A stretch of DNA of 64,000 bases from contig CM038043.1 in assembly GCA_021397845.1 (NCBI GenBank), positions 29,201,501 through 29,265,500 of the forward strand, read 5' to 3'. The translations under genes and the position numbers were made by a program. How positions within the stretch are numbered: the first letter of the stretch is position 1; each line of letters opens with the position of its first letter. Shown here in pieces: positions 1 through 8,587 of the stretch. The notes beneath the pieces are model-generated. The model ran no database searches. It was not told the DNA's origin and saw only the letters and a program-made list of their open reading frames with translations. Source of the stretch: Areca catechu. Lineage: Eukaryota > Streptophyta > Magnoliopsida > Arecales > Arecaceae.

Positions 1-497
1 GCCACTACATCAGATTATTGGATTTTGTGAGATGCCACAGGATCCAAGATGCCTTTCAGAAATTTGATTCCTTCCAGATGTTCTCCAGATGCCTAGATTC
101 TCCTCCAGATGCTAGAGCATATTTCTAAACCAAGGCATCCATGATTCCAGAGGTCCATCTACGCCCAGCCAATGAGAAATCAGGCCCAGGTGCCAAGCCC
201 AAGCCCTTAAGAAGCAAGATTCTAGCCAGATTCCCTGGAATATACCAGCCCATGAGCCCAGCCCTTGGAAGCCCACCTAGGCCCCTCAAAAATTTGCCCA
301 AGCCCATGAATCCTTGCTGCTTCCCCAAGGTCCAAAATCGAATTTGAGGAGTTTGACCAAGTCCAAGCTCAAAGGGAGGTGTCCTTAAGTGTGAAGGAGA
401 AGACTAGTCTAATATAGTTAGGATTTATGTTCTTAGTTGTTTTAATATTTATTTTTCTAACCTAGTTAGGAGTGGTTATTTTAACACAAGTATGTAA
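1..497 (+). repeat. Gy-0 LTR, upstream part (interrupted)
   Basis: This is the left piece of an LTR that continues at 7219 after Gy-1. Removing Gy-1 and one copy of its CCCTA duplication rejoins a non-coding stretch. Shortly after the join this runs into a degenerate TATA-like ACATAAACCCC followed by a CCTCTTGTAA segment. The Gy-3 and Gy-7 LTRs carry the same segment just after their TATA boxes, so Gy-0 is a relative of those families. The true LTR start (TGGTG) is not in the window. Short open frames on both strands here show no family resemblance and are taken as chance. Confidence 0.6.
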
Positions 498-502
498 CCC
501 TA
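498..502. repeat. Target-site duplication of Gy-1, left copy
   Basis: CCCTA lies directly before the TG of the 5' LTR. It is identical to 7214-7218, directly after the CA of the 3' LTR, and so defines the exact ends of Gy-1. Confidence 0.95.
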
Positions 503-1097
503 TGGTGCGGGCACCAGACTCAGAAGAAGACTTCAGAGCTCCATCTGGATCTCTGATTAACCTTGCCCGAAGAATTAGGGTTTTTGGTTTGTAATAAGAG
601 TTGACAAGATCAACTCAATTTAGCCTGAGTCTACATTACCTGCATTTTATTTTGTTGAGTCATGTTGACTCAGTAGTGGACTAGGGTTTCAACCTGGGAT
701 GTTACATTTTCTCCCAAGACCAGGAAAGTGGACACCACACTCCCAGCCACACTCCCAGTCCAAGGGGTGCCATATCCACATCCAGCAGCTTTTGGTCCCC
801 ACTCCACAGATGGCAACTTCCTTCTCTCATGCGCCAGATAAGGAGAAGTCCACCAAGAGACCACAAATCAAGGGGGCGGCCAAGACTTTCCCAAGAAACC
901 CAAAGCAAAGAAGGGAAGAAATTCTCTTGGAAGAGAACTTCAAGGGGGCGCCCACTACCTGCCAAAGACATCCGAAACAAAGATGGGAAGGACCTTGACT
1001 TAGGGAGGAAGAAAAGGAGGAGTCCAAAAGAGTTGATCCATGGAAGGGAAGAAATTTTTCTTGAAGATCCAAGCAAGGTGGCGCCATCTACCTGCCT

Positions 1098-1104
1098 TAT
1101 ATAA
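1098..1104 (+). promoter_or_regulatory. Candidate TATA box of Gy-1 5' LTR
   Basis: TATATAA, repeated at 6179-6185 in the 3' LTR. A second candidate pair of TTATAAA words lies about 110-130 bp downstream, so the start of transcription is not settled by sequence alone. Confidence 0.45.
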
Positions 1105-2106
1105 CCCAAATCCAATTTTTTTGGTACCTTGGCCGACCATATGTGAATGATTTGCCCTAATTTGTAGATTCCCTCCTTTAGTCCCACATGGGAAGATATG
1201 AAACCCTTCTCCCTTATAAAGCCTTATAAATTAGACCCCTCTTGTAAGTTTAAAAAATCAGATGAATGAAAGAAATTTTTCTTGAGCAAACTTGTGTTTT
1301 CTCTTGTCCGCACTTGCTTCCAGGTGTTGAGCTCCGTGAGGGAGTAAATCCGGGTTCCCCTGGAACCTTAAGGAGGTGAGAGATCTCCAAAACCCCAAAC
1401 CCTAGGTTAGCCACTCCACTCCCAAACCCTAGCCACCATCACCCTTCTCTTTCCACCAAGCCCTAGTCTATTTCCCTTCTCTCGGTCGCCATCTCCAAGT
1501 CCAGGCCGACCACCAGCATCCAGCTCCAGTCCAGATACTGCAGATCTACAACAATTCTAAGAGGAAGTCAGATCGGCCTCCAGGAGAATTCGATTTCAGC
1601 AACTTCGGCTTTCAAGTTCTTCAACCTGGTAAGATCTTTTCTTGAGTTTCTGAATTCCTTCACTTGTTCCTCTTCTTTCCCAGATCTTGAGTCCAGGAGA
1701 AGCCGACCAAACCTCGAGACCAGTATTGGAGGATCCATTGCGAAGATAGCCGACTCCGAGGATCCCACAATCTGCTCGAGAGAGTTCTTCCACCAAAATC
1801 CTGAGAAGATCACTGTCTGGTTAGTAAACCATCTCTTCTCTCTATTTCTGTTCTATTGAAAGTTTAGAGCGAAACCCTAGGTCTGGGAGTTTCTTAACCC
1901 CCAGCGATCCGTTACTTCTGAACTACTCTGATAATTTAGTTTCCCTAAATTGTGCTTTCAATCCTTACCTAGTTTCCTTCAACGTAGTTTAGCTTTACTT
2001 TGAGTCGAAGCCAATTTCTAAAATATATATATATAAAAAAAAAAAAAGAATTAATCTTAATTTTACTTCCGCATACGCTTCTTTGTTCTTTGTTCTGCAT
2101 CATTTT

Positions 2107-2118
2107 TGGTATCAGAGC
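2107..2118 (+). repeat. Primer-binding-site copy inside the LTR
   Basis: TGGTATCAGAGC matches the true site at 2138-2149 exactly. It lies inside the LTR and is repeated at 7187-7198 in the 3' LTR. Each copy is preceded by a CTGCATCA LTR end. The older solo LTR Gy-6 ends at the first CATCA, so the LTR seems to have grown by about 30 bp through duplication of LTR end plus primer site. Confidence 0.85.
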
Positions 2119-2137
2119 TTTCGTGCTGCATCATTTT

Positions 2138-2149
2138 TGGTATCAGAGC
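2138..2149 (+). promoter_or_regulatory. Primer-binding site of Gy-1
   Basis: TGGTATCAGAGC is complementary to the 3' end of plant initiator Met-tRNA. It lies 4 bp after the LTR end. This is where minus-strand DNA synthesis is primed. Confidence 0.9.
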
Positions 2150-3038
2150 CCTGTCTAGGGTTTCTGTTTTGATTGCTTGTTTGAGTCTCTCTCTTTTTAC
2201 TTTGTCTGCTCGAAGTAGACTCCCCAGGATGTCCGGTCCTAGGAATGAAGCGAGGTGCAAACCTCCTCTTCCCATTCCATGGGGTGTTCCTAGGGCATGT
2301 AGGGGATCCGTTGGGTTACAACTTCGTAGCAGGAATTGTAAACGGGGAAGTACTCTGTTTTTAGCCCGTAATTACCTTGTTGCTGGAATTATTTTTCACT
2401 GCAGCTAACTCCAAATTCGGTGATTTTTATTTTTCTGAAACCAATATAATTGCAACTATTTTTCATAATTTTCCTGTGATTTATTGGTTTCCGTGGGATT
2501 TCTGAGAATTAAATTACTGCAACTCTATTTTTGTGTTCTGCATTCCAATTATTTTTGAGTGTTCATCTCTTAATTCATCTTAAGGGCATTTGAGCATCTA
2601 AGATAAGGGGAGGAGTTGATAACCTCTCCTTAGCCCAAAACCACCACCCACTCATTCGAACCTAAGCCTTTAATCTAAAATTTGATTAGACCTAATTTGC
2701 CCTAGTGGGCTAGGGACATCAACAAGTCTGGTCAAGGCTAGTGTTGAGTCAGTTTGTCTGGTTACTCTGTGTGTGCTTTGTACTCGGTGTCTAGAATGGT
2801 GGTTCAGGGATTCCATCCCGAAGGACTTGTGTGCTGGTCCGCCTACCTGGCCAATCTCTGATTGGTGTCTAGGATTGGCATCTAGGGACCTAACACTCCC
2901 CTTACACCTGCCTGGCTGAGTCCTGAGTTACTACAGGCTAGCTTGCCACTCTGATTGGGCATCTAGTTTGGGCTTAAGGTTTAGTTAGCCAGTAGTCACT
3001 TTAGTCTAGTCACATTCTGTGTGCTTGCTTGCATCATC
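2150..3038 (+). other. Gy-1 5' leader
   Basis: Non-coding leader between primer site and gag start. The part from about 2590 onward matches the Gy-4 leader (about 31190-31600) closely, although the LTRs of the two elements differ. It contains repeated words such as GTGTCTAG, CTCTGATTGG and CACCTGCCTGGCTGAG. Such leaders usually hold the RNA packaging and dimerisation signals, so this could allow Gy-1 RNA to be packaged by Gy-4-type gag. That is inference. Confidence 0.7.
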
Positions 3039-4592
3039 ATGTCTACCCGGAATGGAGTACCCTACCAACATAGTCAAACCCAACCAGATTTAGAGGCCAT
3101 GGTTAGAAATCTTACCGAAAGTATGACCAAATTGAGTCAGGACATGAATGAGGGTTTTTCCCAATTTAGGGATCGAGTCCAAGTACTTGAGAAACGTAGA
3201 CATCAAAATTGGATCCCTGATCCAAAATTTAATAGGCCCCAACCTCATCCATGCCAGGAGCCTAGGAGGACCTTATACCGTGATCCCGAGCATAACCTTT
3301 GGAAGCCTAACTATGATATCTATAGTATGGATTGTGTCTATGAGAGGTCCTTACAATATTCTAGACCAGTCACTCAACAACCCAAGTCTTCTAGATCAAA
3401 CCATTTAGATCCACACCCATGCCCAAGTAAGGTCTCTACTAGCTTGAAACCCAATGTAATCCAGGTTCCTATATCTCATGAATATTTGTTTTGTGGAGAA
3501 AGAGGCCATAAATCTAGTCAGTGCCCATGCATAGGACTGGCTTGTGCACAGCTAAGTGGTAAGAATCCTAAGGATGACATTAATGAGGGAGAACCCAAGC
3601 CTACCAATGAGGAAGAACGGTTAGGTATGACAAGCCCAGAATCAGTTGACCCGATTACCACTGACCCGAAACCCATTGAAGATGGCATCGAGGAAGTATA
3701 TGATGCTGGTTTGAGTCTAGTTGATGAATATGAGGGGGAAGAGCTTGAAGAATGTGACATCGGTACTATTGGTTCCTTACCTGAGGAGACCTTGGAGAGC
3801 AACCAAGTGGTAGGACCTAGTTCAGAAATTCAAGAGATTTGTGAGAACCAGGTTCCTTTAGTCAAATACCCCCAGGAAGAACTCATAGTGTTAGCCCGAG
3901 CTATTAGTTCGTACCCTCTAATGACAGTCATTCCCCAAGTACCAATTGAAGATCTTTGCACTGAACTGTTTAAGTTTGCCCACCCTATGGTAGATCCTCT
4001 CCTTAGGATGATTGAATCAAGCCACTTACAATTGGACCTTGTCCCATGCTCAGCCACTAAGGTCTCTCCCGTAATCTCAGTTGGACATCCTTTTCTTGAG
4101 CGGATTGATTCACCCAGTCCTGTAGAAGTCCTCCTTATGACCCCAGACCCCTTCCTTCGCATGACTGACCTACCCTTCTATAGAGTATACCTTTCCTCAT
4201 CCATAGGTCAAATTTCAAGTCTTGAGGTCATCATCCATAGGCCCTTCCATGAATCATTCTCTAATCCATTTCTTGAGAAAGTGAATCATTATTTGCTTAG
4301 AGAACAAACCTTAACTGTTGCAATCACATGTCCTAGGCTACTCCCCGAACCATCTCTTGATCCATTCCTGGGAGTAGCTAACTTTTCCTTTCGTAAGGAT
4401 GACCAGTTGACATTCATAGATCACCATTCAAACCTTCAGGTCACCACATTTAGCCAGCAGGTAATTCGAGACTCCACCTCATATTTCCTCCCTTTCTTTA
4501 GGACTTCCAATGCTTCTTACACCATCCAAGTATACTTTGTCAAAGTCTTTAGAGTGAATCATGTGTCAGAATCTATTAGGTTTGCCACCTAA
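3039..4592 (+). CDS. Gy-1 gag-like protein with a diverged pol-derived tail
   Basis: 517 codons, open throughout. I place the start at 3039 because MSTRNG aligns with MSTRLG of Gy-4 and MTTRSG of Gy-3; an upstream ATG at 3021 is in frame. Residues 1 to about 110 match the gag N-terminus. The capsid core seen in Gy-2, Gy-3 and Gy-4 is absent. A zinc knuckle follows at about residue 150 (YLFCGERGHKSSQC, first Cys replaced by Tyr). Next comes the acidic linker that precedes protease in relatives. The rest, about 280 residues, is unlike ordinary pol but holds repeated [HDN]PFL motifs. The last 60 residues align loosely with the integrase core (SYFLPF against AHFIPC). The function is unknown. The retained frame suggests possible constraint but does not prove it. 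Confidence 0.75.
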   Translation: MSTRNGVPYQHSQTQPDLEAMVRNLTESMTKLSQDMNEGFSQFRDRVQVLEKRRHQNWIPDPKFNRPQPHPCQEPRRTLYRDPEHNLWKPNYDIYSMDCVYERSLQYSRPVTQQPKSSRSNHLDPHPCPSKVSTSLKPNVIQVPISHEYLFCGERGHKSSQCPCIGLACAQLSGKNPKDDINEGEPKPTNEEERLGMTSPESVDPITTDPKPIEDGIEEVYDAGLSLVDEYEGEELEECDIGTIGSLPEETLESNQVVGPSSEIQEICENQVPLVKYPQEELIVLARAISSYPLMTVIPQVPIEDLCTELFKFAHPMVDPLLRMIESSHLQLDLVPCSATKVSPVISVGHPFLERIDSPSPVEVLLMTPDPFLRMTDLPFYRVYLSSSIGQISSLEVIIHRPFHESFSNPFLEKVNHYLLREQTLTVAITCPRLLPEPSLDPFLGVANFSFRKDDQLTFIDHHSNLQVTTFSQQVIRDSTSYFLPFFRTSNASYTIQVYFVKVFRVNHVSESIRFAT

Positions 4593-4783
4593 TTCTGGAA
4601 GACCTTATGGCACCTACTAGGCACCCATGATAAGTTTTCATGCTCTGCATGCCATCCTTCGAACCAAGGTCAAACCTAGAGAGCCGTAGTTTGTTAGGTT
4701 TAGACCTAGGGTTCCTTTGAATAAAAGTCCATTCTTTAGGAATGCATCATCTGGCGAGTTTAGGACATTGTCTTAGATTTTGA
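4593..4783 (+). pseudogene. Gy-1 integrase core relic
   Basis: Directly after the stop of the gag-like frame the translation reads FWKTLWHLL, which is the integrase segment following the second catalytic Asp in Gy-4. A weak remnant of the YHPQTDGQT segment follows, then several stops. The same degraded region, with similar changes, occurs on the minus strand of Gy-2 (about 8050-8160), so the decay predates both copies. Confidence 0.65.
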
Positions 4784-5485
4784 TTGAGTGAGAATACTAG
4801 GAATTGGGATTTGTATTTACCCAGGGCTAAATTTGCATATAATGACTCGGTCAATAGGTCTACGGGTAAGAGTCCATTTGAAATTGTGCATGGTTACAAA
4901 CCCCACACACCTCTTGACCTAGCTCCTTTACCAGTCCACACACGGGTCTCCGAGTCTGCCAAAGTTTTTGCACAGCATATAAAAGACTTGCATAAAGAAA
5001 TTCAAGCCAAAATAAATTTAAGTAACGAAACTTATAAGAAATTGGCTGATTCTCAAAGGCGAGTCAAAACTTTTGACGAAGGAGACTATGTAATGATTAG
5101 GTTAAGGCCTGAACGGTTTCCTCCTGGAACCGTTAGAAAGTTACATGCTAGGGGAGCTGGACAATTTAGAGTGGTAAAGAGAGTAGGATCCAATGCCTAT
5201 GTGCTCGAGTTGCCTCCAGAACTAGGCATTAGCTCCACTTTCAACATTACAGACCTAGTAGAGTATAGGGAGCCAGCTGTGATTCCCAGTGAGGCTTTTG
5301 AACCTAATCCTGCTCTTGAGAGTGAACCTGACCCTGTGTGTCCACCAACAAATTGGCCTATGAGGAAAGAGCAGATTGAAAAGATCCTGGATGATCAGGT
5401 TATCTCTACTCGTAATCGAGGATACCAAAGATACCTGGTCCGCTGGCTAGGAAGGCCAGATTCTGATGACTCTTGGATCTCCTGA
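4784..5485 (+). pseudogene. Gy-1 integrase C-terminus and chromodomain
   Basis: 233 open codons. It starts inside integrase (NWDLYLPRAKFAYN), then has the GPF/Y-like part (LRPERFPPGTVRKLHARGAG). It ends in a chromodomain-type segment (EKILDDQ...YLVRWLGRPDSDDSWIS), which in chromoviruses guides integration to heterochromatin. The methionine at 4784 is not a natural protein start. The frame ends at a TGA inside the chromodomain, at the same position as a TGA in Gy-4. Coding similarity continues to about 5583. It lacks the catalytic core and cannot be an active integrase. Confidence 0.85.
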
Positions 5486-5575
5486 GAAGAGTTATAAGAG
5501 CTGGACCCAGACCTCTTGGAGAGATACCAGAGCCAACTTGATCCATACTCGACAGGGTCGAGTTCCTCCCACCCT

Positions 5576-5582
5576 GGGAGAA
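5576..5582 (+). promoter_or_regulatory. Polypurine tract of Gy-1
   Basis: GGGAGAA just before the 3' LTR. Gy-3 (52916-52922) and Gy-4 (46650-46655) have the equivalent GGAAGAA and GGAGAA. It serves as plus-strand primer. Confidence 0.7.
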
Positions 5583-5583
5583 T

Positions 5584-7213
5584 TGGTGCGGGCACCAGAC
5601 TCAGAAGAAGACTTCAGAGCTCCATCTGGATCTCTGATTAACCTTGCCCGAAGAATTAGGGTTTTTGGTTTGTAATAAGAGTTGACTAGATCAACTCAAT
5701 TTAGCCTGAGTCTACATTACCTGCATTTTATTTTGTTGAGTCATGTTGACTCAGTAGTGGACTAGGGTTTCAACCTGGGATGTTACATTTTCTTCCAAGA
5801 CCAGGCAAGTGGACACCACACTCCCAGCCACACTCCCAGTCCAAGGGGCGCCATATCCACATCCAGCAGCCTTTGGTCCCCACTCCACAGATGGCAACTT
5901 CCTTCTCTCATGCGCCAGATAAGGAGAAGTCCACCAAGAGACCACAAATCAAGGGGGCGGCCAAGACTTTCCCAAGAAACCCAAAGCAAAGAAGGGAAGA
6001 AATTCTCTTGGAAGAGAACTTCAAGGGGGTGCCCACTACCTGCCAAAGACATCCAAAACAAAGATGGGAAGGACCTTGACTTAGGGAGGAAGAAAAGGAG
6101 GAGTCCAAAAGAGTTGATCCATGGAAGGGAAGAAATTTTTCTTGAAGATCCAAGCAAGGTGGCGCCATCTACCTGCCTTATATAACCCAAATCCAATTTT
6201 TTTGGTACCTTGGCCGACCATATGTGAATGATTTGCCCTAATTTGTAGATTCTCTCCTTTAGTCCCACATGGGAAGATATGAAACGCTTCTCCCTTGTAA
6301 AGCCTTATAAATTAGACCCCTCTTGTAAGTTTAAAAAATCAGATGAATGAAAGAAATTTTTCTTGAGCAAACTTGTGTTTTCTCTTGTCCGCACTTGCTT
6401 CCAGGTGTTGAGCTCCGTGAGGGAGTAAATCCGGGTTCCCTTGGAACCTTGAGGAGGTGAGAGATCTCCAAAACCCCAAACCCTAGGTTAGCCACTCCAC
6501 TCCCAAACCCTAGCCGCCATCACCCTTCTCTTTCCACCAAGCCCTAGTCTATTTCCCTTCTCTCGGCCGCCATCTCCAAGTCCAGGCCGACCACCAGCAT
6601 CCAGCTCCAGTTCAGATACTGCAGATCTACAACAATTCTAAGAGGAAGTCAGATCGGCCTCCAGGAGAATTCGATTTCAGCAACTTCGGCTTTCAAGTTC
6701 TTCAAACTGGTAAGATCTTTTCTTGAGTTTCTGAATTCCTTCACTTGTTCCTCTTCTTTCCCAGATCTTGAGTCCAGGAGAAGCCGACCAAACCTCGAGA
6801 CCAGTATTGGAGGATCCATTGCGAAGATAGCCGACTCCGAGGATCCCACAATCTGCTCGAGAGAGTTCTTCCACCAAAATCCTGAGAAGATCACTATCTG
6901 GTTAGTAAACCATCTCTTCTCTCTATTTCTGTTCTATTGAAAGTTCAGAGCGAAACCCTAGGTCTGGGAGTTTCTCAACCCCCAGCGATCCGTTACTTCT
7001 GAACTACTCTGATAATTTAGTTTTCCCTAAATTGTGCTTTCAATCCTTACCTAGTTTCCTTCAACGTAGTTTAGCTTTACTTTGAGTCGAAGCCAATTTC
7101 TGAAATATATATATATATATTTAAAAAAGAATTAATCTTAATTTTACTTCCGCATACGCTTCTTTGTTCTTTGTTCTGCATCATTTTGGTATCAGAGCTT
7201 CCGTTCTGCATCA
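5584..7213 (+). repeat. Gy-1 3' LTR
   Basis: 1630 bp, near-identical to 503-2133, including TATATAA at 6179-6185, CTCCGTGAGGGAG at 6413-6425 and the internal primer-site copy at 7187-7198. It differs by about two dozen substitutions and by small indels in the TA-rich stretch near 7105-7125. Confidence 0.95.
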
Positions 7214-7218
7214 CCCTA
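7214..7218. repeat. Target-site duplication of Gy-1, right copy
   Basis: CCCTA, identical to 498-502. Confidence 0.95.
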
Positions 7219-7995
7219 GTTAAAGGGCACGGGAGCTCTACATAAACCCCACCCCGCTTCCTCTTGTAATCAATTTTTATTCATGATATCAAAAATCCTG
7301 GTAAAATTTATTTGAGATTGCGAGCTTGTGTTTGTGTTACTTTGTTTCTTTGGTTTGTTTGGTTCCTTGTTCTTGTGATGGCCGACCATCCCTTGCAATA
7401 TTCCACACCCATAGTAGAGAATCAAGCTTCTAAGCATCAGCCACGCCCTTGAGAAGCAGCCTTGAAGATGCTCCAGATTAAGAGCTTCATCTGCTTCCTT
7501 GCTGCCCAGCTTCTAAATACTAACCAGATTTATTCTAAACCCTAGTTCTTTCCTTTGTTAATTGCTATTTTGATTGACCCCTGACATTTTCACCTCCCTA
7601 GAGGAGGCTTTCCATGCCTCCAGGACCACCCAAATCAGCCATCTAATCAAGGAAACCGAGCTTTATCTTTCATGCATCAATCTGAGAGCTGTGTGACCCC
7701 TTCGATTACAGATTCTTCAAATCACTGATTGGTAACATCCTTCCCTTCTTTTAATTTTTTATTTGATGAAAATGAGCTACCTAATCTGGGAGTTTCTCAA
7801 TTCTTGGGTCATGTAATTTATTATTTTGCATGAGTTTGCCTGCAATACGATGATTCTTTGCATTGCTGCTCCTTATGCTAGTTCTTATTTTATTTTTGAA
7901 ATCTAGCCTGCAAACTTAAATTATAAAAAAATCATTAAAAAATTAGTTTACTATTTTTTCTGCATGATTAACAATCTTACAATCATCCCGCATCA
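7219..7995 (+). repeat. Gy-0 LTR, downstream part
   Basis: Continuation of 1-497. A degenerate TATA-like word near 7238 is followed by the R/U5-like CCTCTTGTAATCAATTTTTATTCA. The LTR closes with CCGCATCA at 7995. No primer site follows, so this is either a solo LTR or the 3' LTR of an element to the left. It abuts the interior of Gy-2 in opposite orientation. The flanking TTATG would be its duplication, but the other copy is outside the window. Confidence 0.65.
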
Positions 7996-8099
7996 TTATG
8001 TAAAAGATTCTGCGGACTCTGGGACTCATACTGATACTTGACAAAAAGCAGACTCAATTATGTATTCCCATTGAGAGGAGTTTTATTGGACTCTCTAGG

Positions 8100-8587
8100 G
8101 CCTAAACCTAACAAATTATTGACTCTCTAGGTTTGACCCTAGTCTAGTATGCACTTGAAAAATTACCATGGATCTATAGTAAATACCATAAGGTATACCA
8201 TAAGTAGCTAGCAAATGGGATGGGCTCTACGGATTCTTGCAATCTAGTAATCTCAACAAAATGTAGCCCCATGGCTCTAGGAATATGAGTACACTTAGGG
8301 AAGGGTAGGAAATAGGAATCATAGTCTTGGGGCAATCTATGGGAAGCATGAAACAGACCTTGGTTATTCGGGATGATCTTAAAATTTGGACATTGATCTA
8401 TGGGTGCAAGTTCTAGGGCAGGCTGGGTGTTCCTAGATGGTGGAAGGTCATCAGCAAGGTCTTTAGGAAGTTTATCTTGAAAGTCCTCTAAACTAATGTT
8501 TACTTCCTAGAGTTGTTCATTAGTGACTTGTTCTTGGACCTCCTCTATGGGCAATACTTGCAAACCTTCACTTTCATTTACTATGTT
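8100..8587 (-). pseudogene. Gy-2 diverged pol relic
   Basis: Downstream of the gag stop, the minus-strand frame still shows a piece resembling the reverse transcriptase N-terminus (LPKDLADDLPP against LPNQLPP in Gy-4). It is followed by SYFLPF...HFVEITRL...PFAS and WYTLWYLL, which align with the integrase core and with the tail of the Gy-1 protein. There is one further stop at about 8505. Nearer to Gy-0, the non-coding region at about 8050-8160 matches Gy-1 4650-4740. Confidence 0.6.

Larger units (their letters stand above)
503..2133 (+). repeat. Gy-1 5' LTR
   Basis: Starts TGGTG and ends CATCA. The first 14 bases form a small inverted repeat, TGGTG-CGGG-CACCA. TATATAA lies at 1098-1104, and two further TATA-like TTATAAA words lie at about 1211-1230. 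The shared motif CTCCGTGAGGGAG is at 1332-1344. Open frames inside, including an antisense frame of 161 codons that is also present in the 3' LTR, are explained by LTR duplication and resemble no protein family I know. The last 30 bp hold a copy of the primer-binding site. Confidence 0.95.
503..7213 (+). mobile_element. Gy-1: complete non-autonomous Ty3/gypsy chromovirus derivative
   Basis: A 6711-bp LTR element with two near-identical LTRs (1631 and 1630 bp), a 5-bp duplication, a primer-binding site for initiator Met-tRNA and a short polypurine tract. Internally it has a leader, a long gag-containing frame (3039-4592), an integrase relic and an integrase C-terminal plus chromodomain frame (4784-5485). 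Protease, reverse transcriptase and RNase H are missing, so movement would need enzymes from a relative. I counted roughly two dozen LTR differences, fewer than in any other pair here. It is the innermost and probably the youngest element. The layout resembles the known TR-GAG class of gag-only LTR elements. Confidence 0.93.

Noticed and set aside
702..1187. Antisense open frame of 161 codons in the Gy-1 5' LTR, repeated at 5783-6268 in the 3' LTR.
   Set aside because: Its presence in both copies follows from LTR duplication. Composition is leucine/serine-rich with no family resemblance, and Gy-6 shows no matching frame.
3780..4440. First taken for a wholly new captured host domain in the Gy-1 protein.
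   Set aside because: The ends align weakly with reverse transcriptase and integrase of Gy-4, and Gy-2 shows an intermediate state. A diverged pol origin is simpler; the middle part stays unexplained.
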